Shown piece by piece: positions 1 to 9,253 of a DNA stretch of 64,000 nucleotides; positions within the stretch are counted from its first letter, which is position 1, and every line of letters begins with the position of its first letter. This stretch comes from Synechococcus sp. UW105. Its GTDB lineage: Bacteria > Cyanobacteriota > Cyanobacteriia > PCC-6307 > Cyanobiaceae. The notes beneath the pieces are model-generated. The model was not told the origin of the DNA. It saw nothing but the letters and a program-made list of their open reading frames with translations, and ran no database searches. Location: positions 62,001-126,000 of the forward strand of contig NZ_UCNN01000026.1 of the NCBI RefSeq assembly GCF_900473935.1. The letters run 5' to 3'. A program made the position numbers and the translations under genes.

Positions 1-1101
1 AGAGCCTGAATGAAGGGGTCGAGATCACCGTCCATGACCCCCTGCACATCGGTGGTCTCCTCCTGGGTTCTTAGATCCTTGACCATCTGATAGGGGTGAA
101 ATACATAATTGCGAATCTGATTACCCCAGGCTGCTTCAACAATGTCGCCGCGGATGTCGGCGATTTCGGCAGCTCGTTGTTCCTGGGCGATGACTAGCAG
201 CTTGGCTTTGAGCAGAGCCATCGCCTTTTCCTTGTTTTGAAGCTGGGAACGCTCTTGCGTGCACCGCACGGCTAAGCCCGTGGGGATATGCAGGATGCGG
301 ACAGCGGTTTCCACCTTGTTCACGTTCTGGCCACCAGCACCACCGGATCGGCTGGTGGTGACTTCTAGATCCTTTTCTGGGATATCGATATCCACGTCTT
401 CGTCCAGCATGGGCATCACCTCCACACCGGCGAAGCTGGTTTGACGCTTGTCGTTGGCGTTGAACGGTGAGATACGCACCAGCCGGTGGGTGCCTTTCTC
501 GTTATGGAGATAGCCATAGGCGTAGCGGCCCTCGATTTCGATCGTGGCGCTCTTGATGCCTGCTTCTTCTCCTTCGGAGAGTTCGTCCACGCTCACCGAC
601 ATCCCATGGTCTTCTGCCCAGCGCGTATACATGCGCAGGAGCATCTGGGCCCAGTCCTGGGCATCGGTGCCGCCGGCGCCCGCATTGATCGAGAGAACGG
701 CTCCTTCCTTGTCGTATTCCCCACTCAGTAGCCTCTCCAGCTCCCAGCGATCCAGTTCGCTACGCAGTTTGGTCAGACCGGTCTGGGCCTCAGCGAGCAT
801 GTCGTCGTCGGGCTCCAACTCATAAAGCTCAAGGGTTGCCTCCGCATCGTCCACTGCACGACGCCATTGCAAGAGCTTTTCCAGTTGAGCTTTCACCTCA
901 TCGAGGCGGCGCATTTGCTTCTGGGCGTTTTGTTGGTCGTCCCAGAAACCCGGTTGGGCTGCGAGTTGTTCGAGGTCCTGCTGCCTGGCCTTCAGTGCAG
1001 GAACGTCAAAGACAGTCCTGGGCATGGCCCAGGCGGTCAGTGAGCTCGGAGAGGTCGCGCTTGAAGTCAGTGAGGTCGAGCAACGGTGAGGACTTTTCCA
1101 T
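1..1101 (-). CDS. prfB: Peptide chain release factor 2 (RF2), 3' end outside the window
   Basis: Class I release factor that reads UGA/UAA and triggers peptidyl-tRNA hydrolysis at the ribosome. Seen: the RF2 codon-recognition tripeptide in RISPFNAND, and the catalytic loop [14 protein letters not shown] (about 321-350 on this strand). Translation begins [20 protein letters not shown] at 1101, meets an in-frame TGA at 1006-1008 after 31 codons, and continues in the +1 frame as [15 protein letters not shown]. This is the classic RF2 autoregulatory frameshift, not a broken gene. The reading ends at DPFIQAL at base 1, so only a short C-terminal tail is missing. It is divergent from grxC with a 63 bp spacer. 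Confidence 0.96.
1005..1020 (-). promoter_or_regulatory. Programmed +1 frameshift site in prfB
   Basis: On the minus strand the sequence reads CAGGACTGT CTT TGA C. The slippery CTT followed by a TGA C stop context is the hallmark of RF2 autoregulation: low RF2 lets the ribosome slip +1 and make full-length protein. An AGGA upstream could act as the internal Shine-Dalgarno-like stimulator, though it is weaker than the AGGGGG of E. coli. The families that use this site are established; its efficiency here is inferred. Confidence 0.9.
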
Positions 1102-1164
1102 TGATCCGACGCTATCAGCGTGGTTGGCCTGCATAAGATTCCCCCTCACCCGTTCTGCACAGCC

Positions 1165-1425
1165 ATGGCCAAGGTTGAGATCTATACCTGGCGCACCTGC
1201 CCCTTTTGCGTGCGCGCCAAGGGATTGCTTGATCGCAAGGGTGTGAGCTTCAACGAGATTTCCGTGGATGGTGATGAGCCGGCTCGTGATGCCATGGCTG
1301 ATCGGGGCAATGGCCGGCGCAGTGTTCCCCAGATTTTCATCAACGACCGTCACATCGGTGGCTGTGATGAGCTGCATGCGCTGGAGCGTGCCGGTGACCT
1401 CGATGCGCTTCTGGCGCAGGCCTGA
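1165..1425 (+). CDS. grxC: Glutaredoxin 3 type
   Basis: Small cytosolic dithiol glutaredoxin of 86 aa that uses glutathione to reduce disulfides. Seen: MAKVEIYTWRTCPFCVRAKG, with the CPFC active site (a CPYC variant) near residues 12-15, and the GSH-binding features QIFINDRHIGGCDE. The start is ATG 1165. An upstream in-frame start would add a non-homologous leader. gshB begins 12 bp after its stop, so the two are probably co-transcribed and functionally linked through glutathione. Confidence 0.95.
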   Translation: MAKVEIYTWRTCPFCVRAKGLLDRKGVSFNEISVDGDEPARDAMADRGNGRRSVPQIFINDRHIGGCDELHALERAGDLDALLAQA

Positions 1426-1437
1426 TCGGAGGTTCCG

Positions 1438-2361
1438 ATGCGCCAGTTGTTTGTGATGGATCCGCTGGAGCGGATCAATCCGGTCAAAGACTCCACGGCT
1501 GCCCTGATGCAGGCTGCCCAGAGGGCCGGTCATGAAGTGTGGGCGTCGACCCCTGCTGATCTCATCGCCTTGGGTGATGAACCGCTTGTCGTTGCGGTGC
1601 CTGTGCAGGCTGAACCCTGGCTCACGATTGGCGAGCCGCAGCGACAGCAGCTCCAGACCTTTGACGCGATTTGGATGCGCAAGGATCCACCCGTTGATGA
1701 GGCTTATCTCTATGCAACTCATTTGTTGGAGGTTGCCGAGCGGGCTGGGGCATTGGTTCTCAACCGGCCTTCCTCGTTGCGCAGCTGGAACGAAAAGCTC
1801 GGAGCCCTGCGTTTCAGCCGTTGGATGGCCCCGACCCTTGTGGCCGGTCGGATTTCTGAGTTGGAGGCTTTTGCCCATGCACAGGGCGAGGTCGTGCTCA
1901 AGCCTCTCGGAGGCCGTGCCGGTCTGGGTGTGGTGCGGGTGTCAGCTCAGGCTCCAGGCCTTGGCGCGCTGCTGGAGCTGGTGACGGAGCAGGGGCGGTT
2001 GCCAGTGATGGCCCAACGCTTTCTGCCCTCTGTAACCGATGGCGATAAGCGCATCCTGCTGGTGGACGGGGAACCTCTCGGAGCCGTGAATCGCAAGCCG
2101 AAGGAGGGTGAGTTCCGCAGCAACCTGGCAGTGGGAGGGCATCCGGAGGCCACCGAGCTCAGTGACCGCGAGCATCAGATCTGTGCAGCCTTGGCACCAG
2201 CCCTGCGTGCAGAGGGCCTTTTCTTCGTTGGCATCGACGTGATCGGCGGCATGCTCAGTGAGATCAATGTCACCAGTCCCACTGGGATCCGAGAGGTGGA
2301 ACGCCTCATGCAGGTCCCCCTCGCTGATCGGGTGATCGAACGTTTGAGCAGGCAACGCTGA
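1438..2361 (+). CDS. gshB: Glutathione synthetase
   Basis: ATP-grasp ligase of 307 aa that joins gamma-glutamylcysteine and glycine, the second step of glutathione synthesis in the cytosol. Seen: the N-terminal [16 protein letters not shown] typical of GshB, the ATP-grasp glycine-rich loop [11 protein letters not shown] near residue 155, and the C-terminal [15 protein letters not shown] near residue 276 that carries Mg/ATP ligands. Length matches the family (about 310-320). Start ATG 1438 follows a GGAGGT ribosome binding site. It lies directly behind grxC. Confidence 0.96.
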   Translation: MRQLFVMDPLERINPVKDSTAALMQAAQRAGHEVWASTPADLIALGDEPLVVAVPVQAEPWLTIGEPQRQQLQTFDAIWMRKDPPVDEAYLYATHLLEVAERAGALVLNRPSSLRSWNEKLGALRFSRWMAPTLVAGRISELEAFAHAQGEVVLKPLGGRAGLGVVRVSAQAPGLGALLELVTEQGRLPVMAQRFLPSVTDGDKRILLVDGEPLGAVNRKPKEGEFRSNLAVGGHPEATELSDREHQICAALAPALRAEGLFFVGIDVIGGMLSEINVTSPTGIREVERLMQVPLADRVIERLSRQR

Positions 2362-2433
2362 GTCCCTTTGCGTTGTCTCGTCACTTTGGGACAGGGGCGC
2401 CACAATTCTGTTGGTGCTTCAGAGGAATTGGCG

Positions 2434-4443
2434 ATGCGCAGGCGCACGGTGATGCTTGGAGGGTTGCTGCTCTCGGGCCTGGTCTTCAGTCAGGTTTTGG
2501 TCCCTGTCGCTGTGCCGGCGGCGGAGCCGCCGCCATTGATTCCGCGCGAGGTGCTGTTCGGTAACCCTGAGATCGCGGGGGTTGACCTCAGCCCCGATGG
2601 CACCCGCATCGCCTACCTCGCGCCTTACGAAGGAGTTCTCAACCTCTGGGTCCGTGATCTGGATGGGCGTGAAGAGCCCCGTCTGCTGACCCGGAAGACG
2701 GATCGGCCGCAACAGGGTGCTCGATGGACGCCTGATGGGCGCTTCCTGATCTCTAGCAGAGATGCACAGGGAGATGAAAACACGGTGCTGGTCAGAATTG
2801 ACCCGCGCACAGGGGAGACGGTTGATCTCACGCCACCATCCGGTGTCTTGGCGCGTGTCAATGCTGCAGATCGCGATGTGCCTGGCGAATTGGTGGTTGG
2901 CCTCAATGATCGTGATCCTCGCTATCACGATCTTTATGTGCTCGATATTTCAAGTGGAGAGCGCAAACTGCTTCATCAAGTTGACGATGGTCGACCCGTT
3001 GAAGTGGATCGCCTCAATGGTGAGTGGTATCCCTATCTGCGCTCTGAGGAATTGGCCGATGGCGGCGTGGTCTATGAGCTTCGTTTGCCTGGTGAGAAGG
3101 AGTGGCGCCCCTTTCTTCAATTCGGTTTCGAAGATGCTCGCTTGTCTATGCCAGCAGGGTTCACCCGTGATGGTCAGTGGCTGTATGGGCAACTGAGCAC
3201 GGGGGAAGACAAACCTCGCCTTGTGCGTTGGAGTCGTGAGGAGCTGGAGCGCTGCACGACCGATTGTGGTTTTGAAGTCGTGCACCGAGCAACGACTGGA
3301 GCGTTGGGCATCGCGATGAAAACGATTGAGACTGGCGTGCCCTCGGTGCTAGTCGAAACGGATTTGCGTAGTCAGCGTTTCATTTTGGATCCTTCGCTGC
3401 GCTCCGATTACGACGCCTTAGAACGTTTGGCGGGCTCCAATGAGTTCTCGGTTTTCGATCGCGACAGGAAAGATCGACTCTGGTTGGTTCTGGTCTCTTC
3501 CGACCGTCAGGGCGAGCAATTCTGGCTCTGGGATCGAGATCGCCGTCAGCATCAACGGTTGTTTTCAGTTCAGCCAAAACTGGACGATTACGCCCTGGCG
3601 TCGATGGAAAGCCTCGACCTCAAGGCCCGGGATGGCCGGAGGATTCCTGCCTATTTAACGCGCACTCCCCTCGCCAGTGATGGTCCGCAGCCCCTTGTTC
3701 TGGTCGTGCATGGTGGCCCTCAGGCCAGAGATTATTGGGGTTTGAATCGTACCCATCAGTGGCTTGCCAATCGGGGGTATCACGTGATGAGTGTGAACTA
3801 TCGCGGCAGCACTGGTTTTGGAAAGGCGCATCTGCTGGCAGGAGAAGGTGAGTGGTATGCCCGGATGCAGGATGATCTGGTGGACGCCGTTGGCTGGGCG
3901 GTTGATCAGGGCATTGCTGACCCTGACAAACTGGTGATCAAGGGCGCCTCCTATGGCGGCTATGCAGCTTTGGCAGGATTGACGCGTGATCCAACGCTAT
4001 TTGCAGCAGCGGTTTCAGCAGTCGGACCCTCGAATCTCCGCACATTGTTGGAATCGATTCCTCCTTATTGGGCAGCCACTCGCATCAATTTTGACCGCAT
4101 GATTGGTGTCGGCAGTGTTGACCTCGATGCCATTTCTCCGATCAATCATGTGGATCAGATTCAACGCCCTCTTCTGTTGGGTCACGGTGCCAATGATCCA
4201 CGGGTCAGCTTGCGGGAGAGTGAATCCATCGCAGCTGCAATGACGGCTCGCAAACTGCCGATTGATTTTGTTGTGTTTCCTGATGAGGGGCATGGCTGGG
4301 CCAATCCCCGTAATGCGTTGGCCTGGGCAGCGTTAGAGGAGCACTTTCTTCATCAACACATTGGTGGGCGCGTGGAGCCCTTCGGTGATGTGCTCAAGCA
4401 GTGCTCAATGGACTGGCGTCTGCGTTCGCTGCCGACCCCCTGA
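2434..4443 (+). CDS. S9 family prolyl oligopeptidase-like peptidase, exported
   Basis: Serine peptidase of 669 aa with an N-terminal beta-propeller and a C-terminal alpha/beta hydrolase domain. Seen: signal peptide MRRRTVMLGGLLLSGLVFSQ followed by an AEP cleavage-type region; nucleophile elbow GASYGGYAAL (Ser about 506); acid in GANDPRVSL (Asp about 588); histidine in DEGHGWANP (His about 620). The catalytic triad is therefore complete. I chose ATG 2434, preceded by AGAGGAA, because it starts the signal peptide; a TTG at 2368 is in frame but gives an implausible leader. The 3' end overlaps convergent menF by 39 bp. Substrates are not predictable; most similar to the acylaminoacyl/dipeptidyl peptidase branch. 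Confidence 0.88.
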   Translation: MRRRTVMLGGLLLSGLVFSQVLVPVAVPAAEPPPLIPREVLFGNPEIAGVDLSPDGTRIAYLAPYEGVLNLWVRDLDGREEPRLLTRKTDRPQQGARWTPDGRFLISSRDAQGDENTVLVRIDPRTGETVDLTPPSGVLARVNAADRDVPGELVVGLNDRDPRYHDLYVLDISSGERKLLHQVDDGRPVEVDRLNGEWYPYLRSEELADGGVVYELRLPGEKEWRPFLQFGFEDARLSMPAGFTRDGQWLYGQLSTGEDKPRLVRWSREELERCTTDCGFEVVHRATTGALGIAMKTIETGVPSVLVETDLRSQRFILDPSLRSDYDALERLAGSNEFSVFDRDRKDRLWLVLVSSDRQGEQFWLWDRDRRQHQRLFSVQPKLDDYALASMESLDLKARDGRRIPAYLTRTPLASDGPQPLVLVVHGGPQARDYWGLNRTHQWLANRGYHVMSVNYRGSTGFGKAHLLAGEGEWYARMQDDLVDAVGWAVDQGIADPDKLVIKGASYGGYAALAGLTRDPTLFAAAVSAVGPSNLRTLLESIPPYWAATRINFDRMIGVGSVDLDAISPINHVDQIQRPLLLGHGANDPRVSLRESESIAAAMTARKLPIDFVVFPDEGHGWANPRNALAWAALEEHFLHQHIGGRVEPFGDVLKQCSMDWRLRSLPTP

Positions 4444-5856
4444 GCGCAGGTCGAGCTGGTCGGCTAGTACGGCCAGCTTCAGAGCCACCTCCTGAAGTTC
4501 TTTCTCAGCCAGTGATCCACGCACGAGGCCGGCCCCTGCGGTCAGGTCGAGGCGATGGCCGCGGGCATGGCCGCAGCGGATTGCTACCCGGAGTTCCGCA
4601 TCCCCAGCGCTGTCGATCCAGCCCACTGGGGCGGCATAGCCTCCGCGTTCAAACGGCTCCAGACTGCGCAGCCAGGTCATCGCCTCTCGCCGTGGCAAAC
4701 CAGCCACGGCAGGCGTGGGGTGGAGTGCACCCGAGAGGGTCAGGGGTTGATGGCCGCTGGCTGCTGCGGTGATCGGGGTGTGGAGATGCACCAGATGTCC
4801 GTGTCGTGCCAGCTGAGGGCGCCGTGGCCGACGTGGGCTGAGGCCCTGCTGCTGCAGGTGCTCAGTGATCGCTTGCACCACGAGCTCATGCTCGCGCCGG
4901 TCCTTGTCCGATTGCAGCAGAGCTTCGCCGCTGTCCCCCTGTCCTGCAGTTCCAGCCAGGGCGTCGCTGCGGAGCTGGCCGCCGCGCAGGCTCAGCAGGC
5001 GCTCCGGGGAGGCCCCGAAGAAAGCGTCAGCAGCGGAGCGTTGCCAGAGGAAGCGGCAGCTCCCAGCTTGCTCATGGCGCAGCCTGGCGAGGAGCGGAAG
5101 GGGATTGAGCGTGTCGCGCAGGGCGATGCTCTGGCGCACCGCGAGCACGAGTTTGTGCAGATCGCCCCGATTGACCAGTTCGATCCCCTGCTCAAGCGCC
5201 GGGGCATAGCACTGCTGCCAGGGCACGTTGGTGGTCACGGCACCGATCGGTCCTTGCCAGTGCTGAGGGTTGGCATTGGCAGTCGGGGCCTGCAGGCGTT
5301 GATGCATCGCCCACAGTGTTTCCACCAAATCGCGCACATCGCCGCTTTGGTGAGCCAAGCCATGGATGCGTAGCCAGCCCTGGCGGCCATGTCGGCTTAG
5401 TTGCCATCGGGGCAGGACCGCTTGGACGGCTGGCGTGGTGTCGGCTGGCGGCTGGGCTTGTCGTTGCTGTTCGTTCGGATGGGAGAAAAAAGAAAAGGCC
5501 AACAGCACCCGGCTGCGGGCTTGGGCTGGTGCGTGGGGGCTGGCATCGATGAGGCGGGCCAGGGTGGCATCGCTGAAGCGTTGCGCCAGCTCAAATCGTT
5601 TGGGGCCAGCGAGGTCGAGGTGATGACAGCGCCCGCTGGCGGCCAGGCAGAGGCCAGGTGCGCCATCCCAAAGAAAGCGGAACGGATGAGTTGCTTCCAG
5701 CAGCGGTAGTTGCTCTAACGGGTCCACTCCTTGCAGTGGAAGGGCCATGCTGAAGACCCCGTCGTCGACCCGCTGCCGTTCCCAGATTCGCAATGCAGCG
5801 GCCAGCACGTCAGGGAACCGTGCTGCATCCAGGCTGGAGGCGGAAGCGGCCTGCAT
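4405..5856 (-). CDS. menF: Isochorismate synthase (menaquinone/phylloquinone pathway)
   Basis: Chorismate-utilising enzyme of 483 aa that isomerises chorismate to isochorismate, the entry to phylloquinone synthesis. Seen: C-terminal chorismate-binding domain with LRSDALAGTAGQG, KDRREHELVVQAI, LHTPITAAASG, HPTPAVAGLPR, and AGAGLVRGSLAEKE near the C-terminus. The N-terminal third is divergent, as usual. I chose Met at 5856 (MQAASASSLDAARF); an ATG at 5949 would run into the divergent menA start and adds a non-conserved leader. It is divergent from menA-menC-menE with a 68 bp shared promoter region, matching a common pathway. Confidence 0.93.
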   Translation of the reverse strand: MQAASASSLDAARFPDVLAAALRIWERQRVDDGVFSMALPLQGVDPLEQLPLLEATHPFRFLWDGAPGLCLAASGRCHHLDLAGPKRFELAQRFSDATLARLIDASPHAPAQARSRVLLAFSFFSHPNEQQRQAQPPADTTPAVQAVLPRWQLSRHGRQGWLRIHGLAHQSGDVRDLVETLWAMHQRLQAPTANANPQHWQGPIGAVTTNVPWQQCYAPALEQGIELVNRGDLHKLVLAVRQSIALRDTLNPLPLLARLRHEQAGSCRFLWQRSAADAFFGASPERLLSLRGGQLRSDALAGTAGQGDSGEALLQSDKDRREHELVVQAITEHLQQQGLSPRRPRRPQLARHGHLVHLHTPITAAASGHQPLTLSGALHPTPAVAGLPRREAMTWLRSLEPFERGGYAAPVGWIDSAGDAELRVAIRCGHARGHRLDLTAGAGLVRGSLAEKELQEVALKLAVLADQLDLRSGGRQRTQTPVH

Positions 5857-5924
5857 CCGACGTGGAGAAGACACCGTGCTGCTCAAATGTATGGGCCTTC
5901 GTATGGGCCGGAGGGCTTGAGTCC

Positions 5925-6905
5925 ATGCCAGACCCGCAGGCTGTTGCATCCCGTTACGCCCCGCACTCGGATCGGCGGCGCCTCTGGAAGGCTGCGATCA
6001 AGTGGCCGATGTATTCCGTGGCTGTTATGCCGGTGCTTTTGGCCGCCGGCTGGCGACTGGCGGAAGGCCATTCGGTGCGTTGGAGCCAGGCGGTCGGTTT
6101 TCTTGTGGCAGCGGTGCTGCTGCTGCTGTGGGAAAACCTCAGTAACGATCTCTTTGATGCGGACACCGGGGTGGATGCCAGGGGGAAGCCCCACTCGGTG
6201 GTGGCTTTGCTTGGACGTAAGCCGCCGGTTCGGTCTTTGGCTTGGCTGGCATTGCTGCTGGGCCTGTTGTTGATGCTGTTTCTGGCCTTGCGCAGCAGCG
6301 TTGCGGTGCTTGGTTTGGTGGCGATCAGCTGCGCGATCGGATACGTGTACCAAGGCCCTCCATTCCGCCTGGGCTATCTGGGTTTGGGGGAACCGCTTTG
6401 CTGGCTGGCTTTCGGTCCCTTCGCGACCGCTGCAGCCCTGTTGGTGCTCGCCCCAGCGGCTCATGGCGTTGAGCAGCTCCCCATCCCCTGGGGGCCGGCC
6501 TTGACGCTGGGCGCTGGTCCAGCCCTTGCCACCTCGTTGGTGCTGTTTTGTTCCCACTTTCATCAGGTGGAGGAAGACGAAGCTCATGGCAAGCGCTCTC
6601 CTGTGGTGCGTCTTGGTACGGCCAGGGCTGCCGCGCTGATCCCTTGCTTCGTGGTCGGCACCCTGGCCCTGGAATGGATCCCTGTGGTGCAGGGGGAATG
6701 GCCGTTGACGGCTCTGCTTGGAGCGCTGGGCTTGCCCGCCGGTGCAGCCTTGATCCGCTTACTGCGTCAGCATCACCATGAGCCTGAGCGCATTCAGCAC
6801 AGCAAGTTTCTGGCGTTGCGCTTTCAGGCGCTTAACGGGCTTGGGTTGAGTGCTGGTCTGGCGATCAGTCCTCTGCTGGGATGGGGCCAGCAGGCAGCAG
6901 GGTGA
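5925..6905 (+). CDS. menA: 1,4-dihydroxy-2-naphthoate phytyltransferase (UbiA family)
   Basis: Integral membrane prenyltransferase of 326 aa that attaches the phytyl chain to dihydroxynaphthoate in phylloquinone (PSI A1 cofactor) synthesis. Seen: first Asp-rich motif in NLSNDLFDADTGVDARG, second acidic motif in HQVEEDEAHGK, and about 8-9 hydrophobic segments. Start ATG 5925 gives MPDPQAVASRYAPHSDRRRL; a longer in-frame start overlaps the divergent menF leader. Its stop overlaps the menC start by 1 nt. The phytyl rather than polyprenyl specificity is inferred from the cyanobacterial context. Confidence 0.94.
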   Translation: MPDPQAVASRYAPHSDRRRLWKAAIKWPMYSVAVMPVLLAAGWRLAEGHSVRWSQAVGFLVAAVLLLLWENLSNDLFDADTGVDARGKPHSVVALLGRKPPVRSLAWLALLLGLLLMLFLALRSSVAVLGLVAISCAIGYVYQGPPFRLGYLGLGEPLCWLAFGPFATAAALLVLAPAAHGVEQLPIPWGPALTLGAGPALATSLVLFCSHFHQVEEDEAHGKRSPVVRLGTARAAALIPCFVVGTLALEWIPVVQGEWPLTALLGALGLPAGAALIRLLRQHHHEPERIQHSKFLALRFQALNGLGLSAGLAISPLLGWGQQAAG

Positions 6906-7903
6906 TGACGATGGGGCTGAGGCTGCAGATCAGGCCCTACTCCTTTGTGCTCACCCGTTCCCTGCGTAACGCAGCCGGTGAGTGGCAACAGCGCCGAGGT
7001 TGGTTGCTTCGCCTGCAATCTCCCTCAGGTCGCTGCGGTTGGGGTGAAGTGTCGCCGCTCGATTCCGTCGAACAACGGCGGTGTGCTCGCGCGATGACTG
7101 AACTCGCTGGCACGTCCAGCCAGAGCCTGACGGAGGCTGATCTGGAGCGGCATGTGATGGTCAGCCCTGGTGCTGTGGCCTTCGGTCTTGGTGCTGCTCT
7201 GGCGGAAGTGCAGGAACTCGTGGGTGGAGCGGCTGGAGAGAGCTGGTTGCCCGCCCCGTCTTCGGCTCAGTTGCTGCCGGCGGGTGGTGAGATGCCTGCG
7301 GCGTTGGAGCGGCTCCTGGCGGAGGATCTGGCGCAGGACCATCCCTTGACTGTGAAATGGAAGGTGGCCGCGACTGCAGATGCCGAGGAATGGCGCCTGC
7401 TGGAGTGGTTGCGTGATTCCTTGCCCCGCCGCTCCAAGTTGCGATTGGATGCCAATGGCGGCTGGTGTCGCCAGACAGCCCAGCGCTGGGTCGAGTCTCT
7501 CCAGGGCGACCCTCGCTTGGAGTGGTTGGAACAGCCCCTGATGGTGGACGATCTGGAAGGGCATCGCAGCTTGTTGGCTCGGGTGCCTGTGGCCCTGGAT
7601 GAAGGTCTGCGCAAGCACCCAGCCTGGAGGGAACACTGGCCCGGTTGGCAGGTGCGCCGGCCCAGTCTTGAGGGAGATCCCAGGCCATTGCTGCGCCAGT
7701 TGCAGCAGGGCGTGCCGCGGCTGATGCTGAGCACGGCGTTTGAAACAGGCATCGGTGCCCGCTGGCTTGCCCATCTCGCGGCTTTGCAACTGCAGGGGCC
7801 GACACCGACAGCTCCGGGGCTGGCCCCGGGTTGGTCCCCGCAGGGACCCTTGTTGAGCTCTGATCCAGAACAGGTCTGGGCTGCTTCAGAGGCGATCGGA
7901 TGA
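6905..7903 (+). CDS. menC: o-Succinylbenzoate synthase
   Basis: Enolase-superfamily dehydratase of 332 aa that converts SHCHC to o-succinylbenzoate. Seen: LTVKWKVAA (the KxK general base pair), LRLDANGGW (first metal ligand), EQPL (second ligand) and ALDEGL (third ligand), in the expected order. Start ATG 6905 overlaps the menA TGA by one base; a GTG at 6902 and an ATG at 6881 are also in frame. The stop overlaps the menE start as ATGA. The tight coupling with menA and menE supports a single transcript. Confidence 0.92.
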   Translation: MTMGLRLQIRPYSFVLTRSLRNAAGEWQQRRGWLLRLQSPSGRCGWGEVSPLDSVEQRRCARAMTELAGTSSQSLTEADLERHVMVSPGAVAFGLGAALAEVQELVGGAAGESWLPAPSSAQLLPAGGEMPAALERLLAEDLAQDHPLTVKWKVAATADAEEWRLLEWLRDSLPRRSKLRLDANGGWCRQTAQRWVESLQGDPRLEWLEQPLMVDDLEGHRSLLARVPVALDEGLRKHPAWREHWPGWQVRRPSLEGDPRPLLRQLQQGVPRLMLSTAFETGIGARWLAHLAALQLQGPTPTAPGLAPGWSPQGPLLSSDPEQVWAASEAIG

Positions 7904-9192
7904 GAGAGCAGAAGTTTGGTGGCGCTGCTGATGGAGGCTTCTTGCGGCTCAGTGTGTCTGGCCAGGAGTTGGCTGCGGTGTTTTTGCGGCTCGAGCAAGC
8001 GCAGAGGAGAGGCGAATGGGTTTTGTTGCAGGCGGTTCAGACCTTTGATGCAACTTCAGCCTCCCCTGACGCACTCAGTCATTTCGATTGGCCAGCGGGT
8101 GGCGGTGTTGTCTTGGCCAGCGGTGGGAGCGAGGGGGAGCGCAGTTTCTGCTTGCAGCCATGGTTCAACCTTGATCGTTCCGCCGCCGCTTGCGGTCAGT
8201 GGCTGAAGGCGGTGGGGTTGGACCCTCGGAACCTTCTTTTCCTCAGCCCACTGCCCTTTCACCACGTCAGTGGGCTGATGCCATGGTGGCGGAGTCGTTT
8301 TTTTGGGGGCGACTACCAGGTACTTGAGCCTGCCTTGATGAAACAGCCAGAAGCCTTGATGGCCGCATGCACAGCTCTGCCCGGATGGGGCCAAAAGCCT
8401 ATGGTCGTTTCGTTGGTTCCTACCCAGTTGAAGCGGCTGATCGACCATGCCCAGGGTGTGATCTGGTTGCAGCAGATGGCCTTGGTGTGGGTTGGCGGCG
8501 CTTCGTTGCCGGCCTCTCTTGCACAACAAGCTCGGAGGTTGAATTTGCGTTTGGCTCCTTGTTATGGCGCCACGGAAACCGCTGCGATGGTGGCAGCTCA
8601 GACTCCAGAGGAGTTCCTTGCGGGCCAGTCTGGTTGCGGAGCTCCCCTGGCTGATGTGCAGTTGCAGTTGGATAGTGACGGTGCCCTGATGGTGCGCACC
8701 GAGCGACTGGCTCTGGCCCGTTGGCGTGATGGAGCGTGGAAGCCTCTGGCTGATGCAGACGGCTGGTGGCGTAGCGGAGACGCCGCCTCGATCTCGACAG
8801 GGTCTGATGCGTGCCAATGGCTGGAAATCCGCGGCCGCATCGATGGGGCTATTCACTCTGGTGGTGAAACGGTCTTCCCTGAGCAACTGGGCCAGCGCCT
8901 CTTGGATGAGGCAAAGGAGCAGGCCTTGCCGTTGGAGGCGGTGCTGCTTTTACCGGAAGAGAGCGACGTTTGGGGGCAGCGGTTGGTAGGGCTGGTGCGC
9001 TTCTCTGAGGATTCTTATACGCAAAGGGATTGGCTTGCCCTGGTGCAGCGCTTAAGTTCAATCACTGCAGAGTGGTTCCCTGCAGAACGACCGATGGCCT
9101 GGCACCACTGCCCGGAGCTTGAGGCTTCTGCCGAGGGCAAGTGGCAAAGTGAGCGTTGGCAGGCTTGGTTAAATTCGCAAGCAAAAGATTAG
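7900..9192 (+). CDS. menE: o-Succinylbenzoate-CoA ligase (ANL superfamily)
   Basis: Acyl-CoA synthetase of 430 aa that activates o-succinylbenzoate with CoA and ATP. Seen: PCYGATETAAM (A5-type motif), WWRSGDAA (A7/A8 region), IRGRIDGAIHSGGETVFP (hinge), and a C-terminal AEGKWQSERW carrying the probable catalytic lysine. The normal P-loop (TSGSTGLPK-like) is degenerate here, reading LASGGSEGERS at residues 72-82, with no lysine at the expected place. The gene completes the menA-menC-menE run, so function is assigned mainly from context plus domain. No terminator is evident after it. Confidence 0.87.
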   Translation: MREQKFGGAADGGFLRLSVSGQELAAVFLRLEQAQRRGEWVLLQAVQTFDATSASPDALSHFDWPAGGGVVLASGGSEGERSFCLQPWFNLDRSAAACGQWLKAVGLDPRNLLFLSPLPFHHVSGLMPWWRSRFFGGDYQVLEPALMKQPEALMAACTALPGWGQKPMVVSLVPTQLKRLIDHAQGVIWLQQMALVWVGGASLPASLAQQARRLNLRLAPCYGATETAAMVAAQTPEEFLAGQSGCGAPLADVQLQLDSDGALMVRTERLALARWRDGAWKPLADADGWWRSGDAASISTGSDACQWLEIRGRIDGAIHSGGETVFPEQLGQRLLDEAKEQALPLEAVLLLPEESDVWGQRLVGLVRFSEDSYTQRDWLALVQRLSSITAEWFPAERPMAWHHCPELEASAEGKWQSERWQAWLNSQAKD

Positions 9193-9253
9193 AAAGCATC
9201 CTGATTCGCCTTTGGCAGGGCCGTGGAATGTACTCAGCTTGATTTCTGGCTGA

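Noticed and set aside
1006-1878. Long minus strand frame (290 codons) running into prfB
   Set aside because: Only the last 32 codons are the true start of prfB; the rest is antisense to grxC and gshB.
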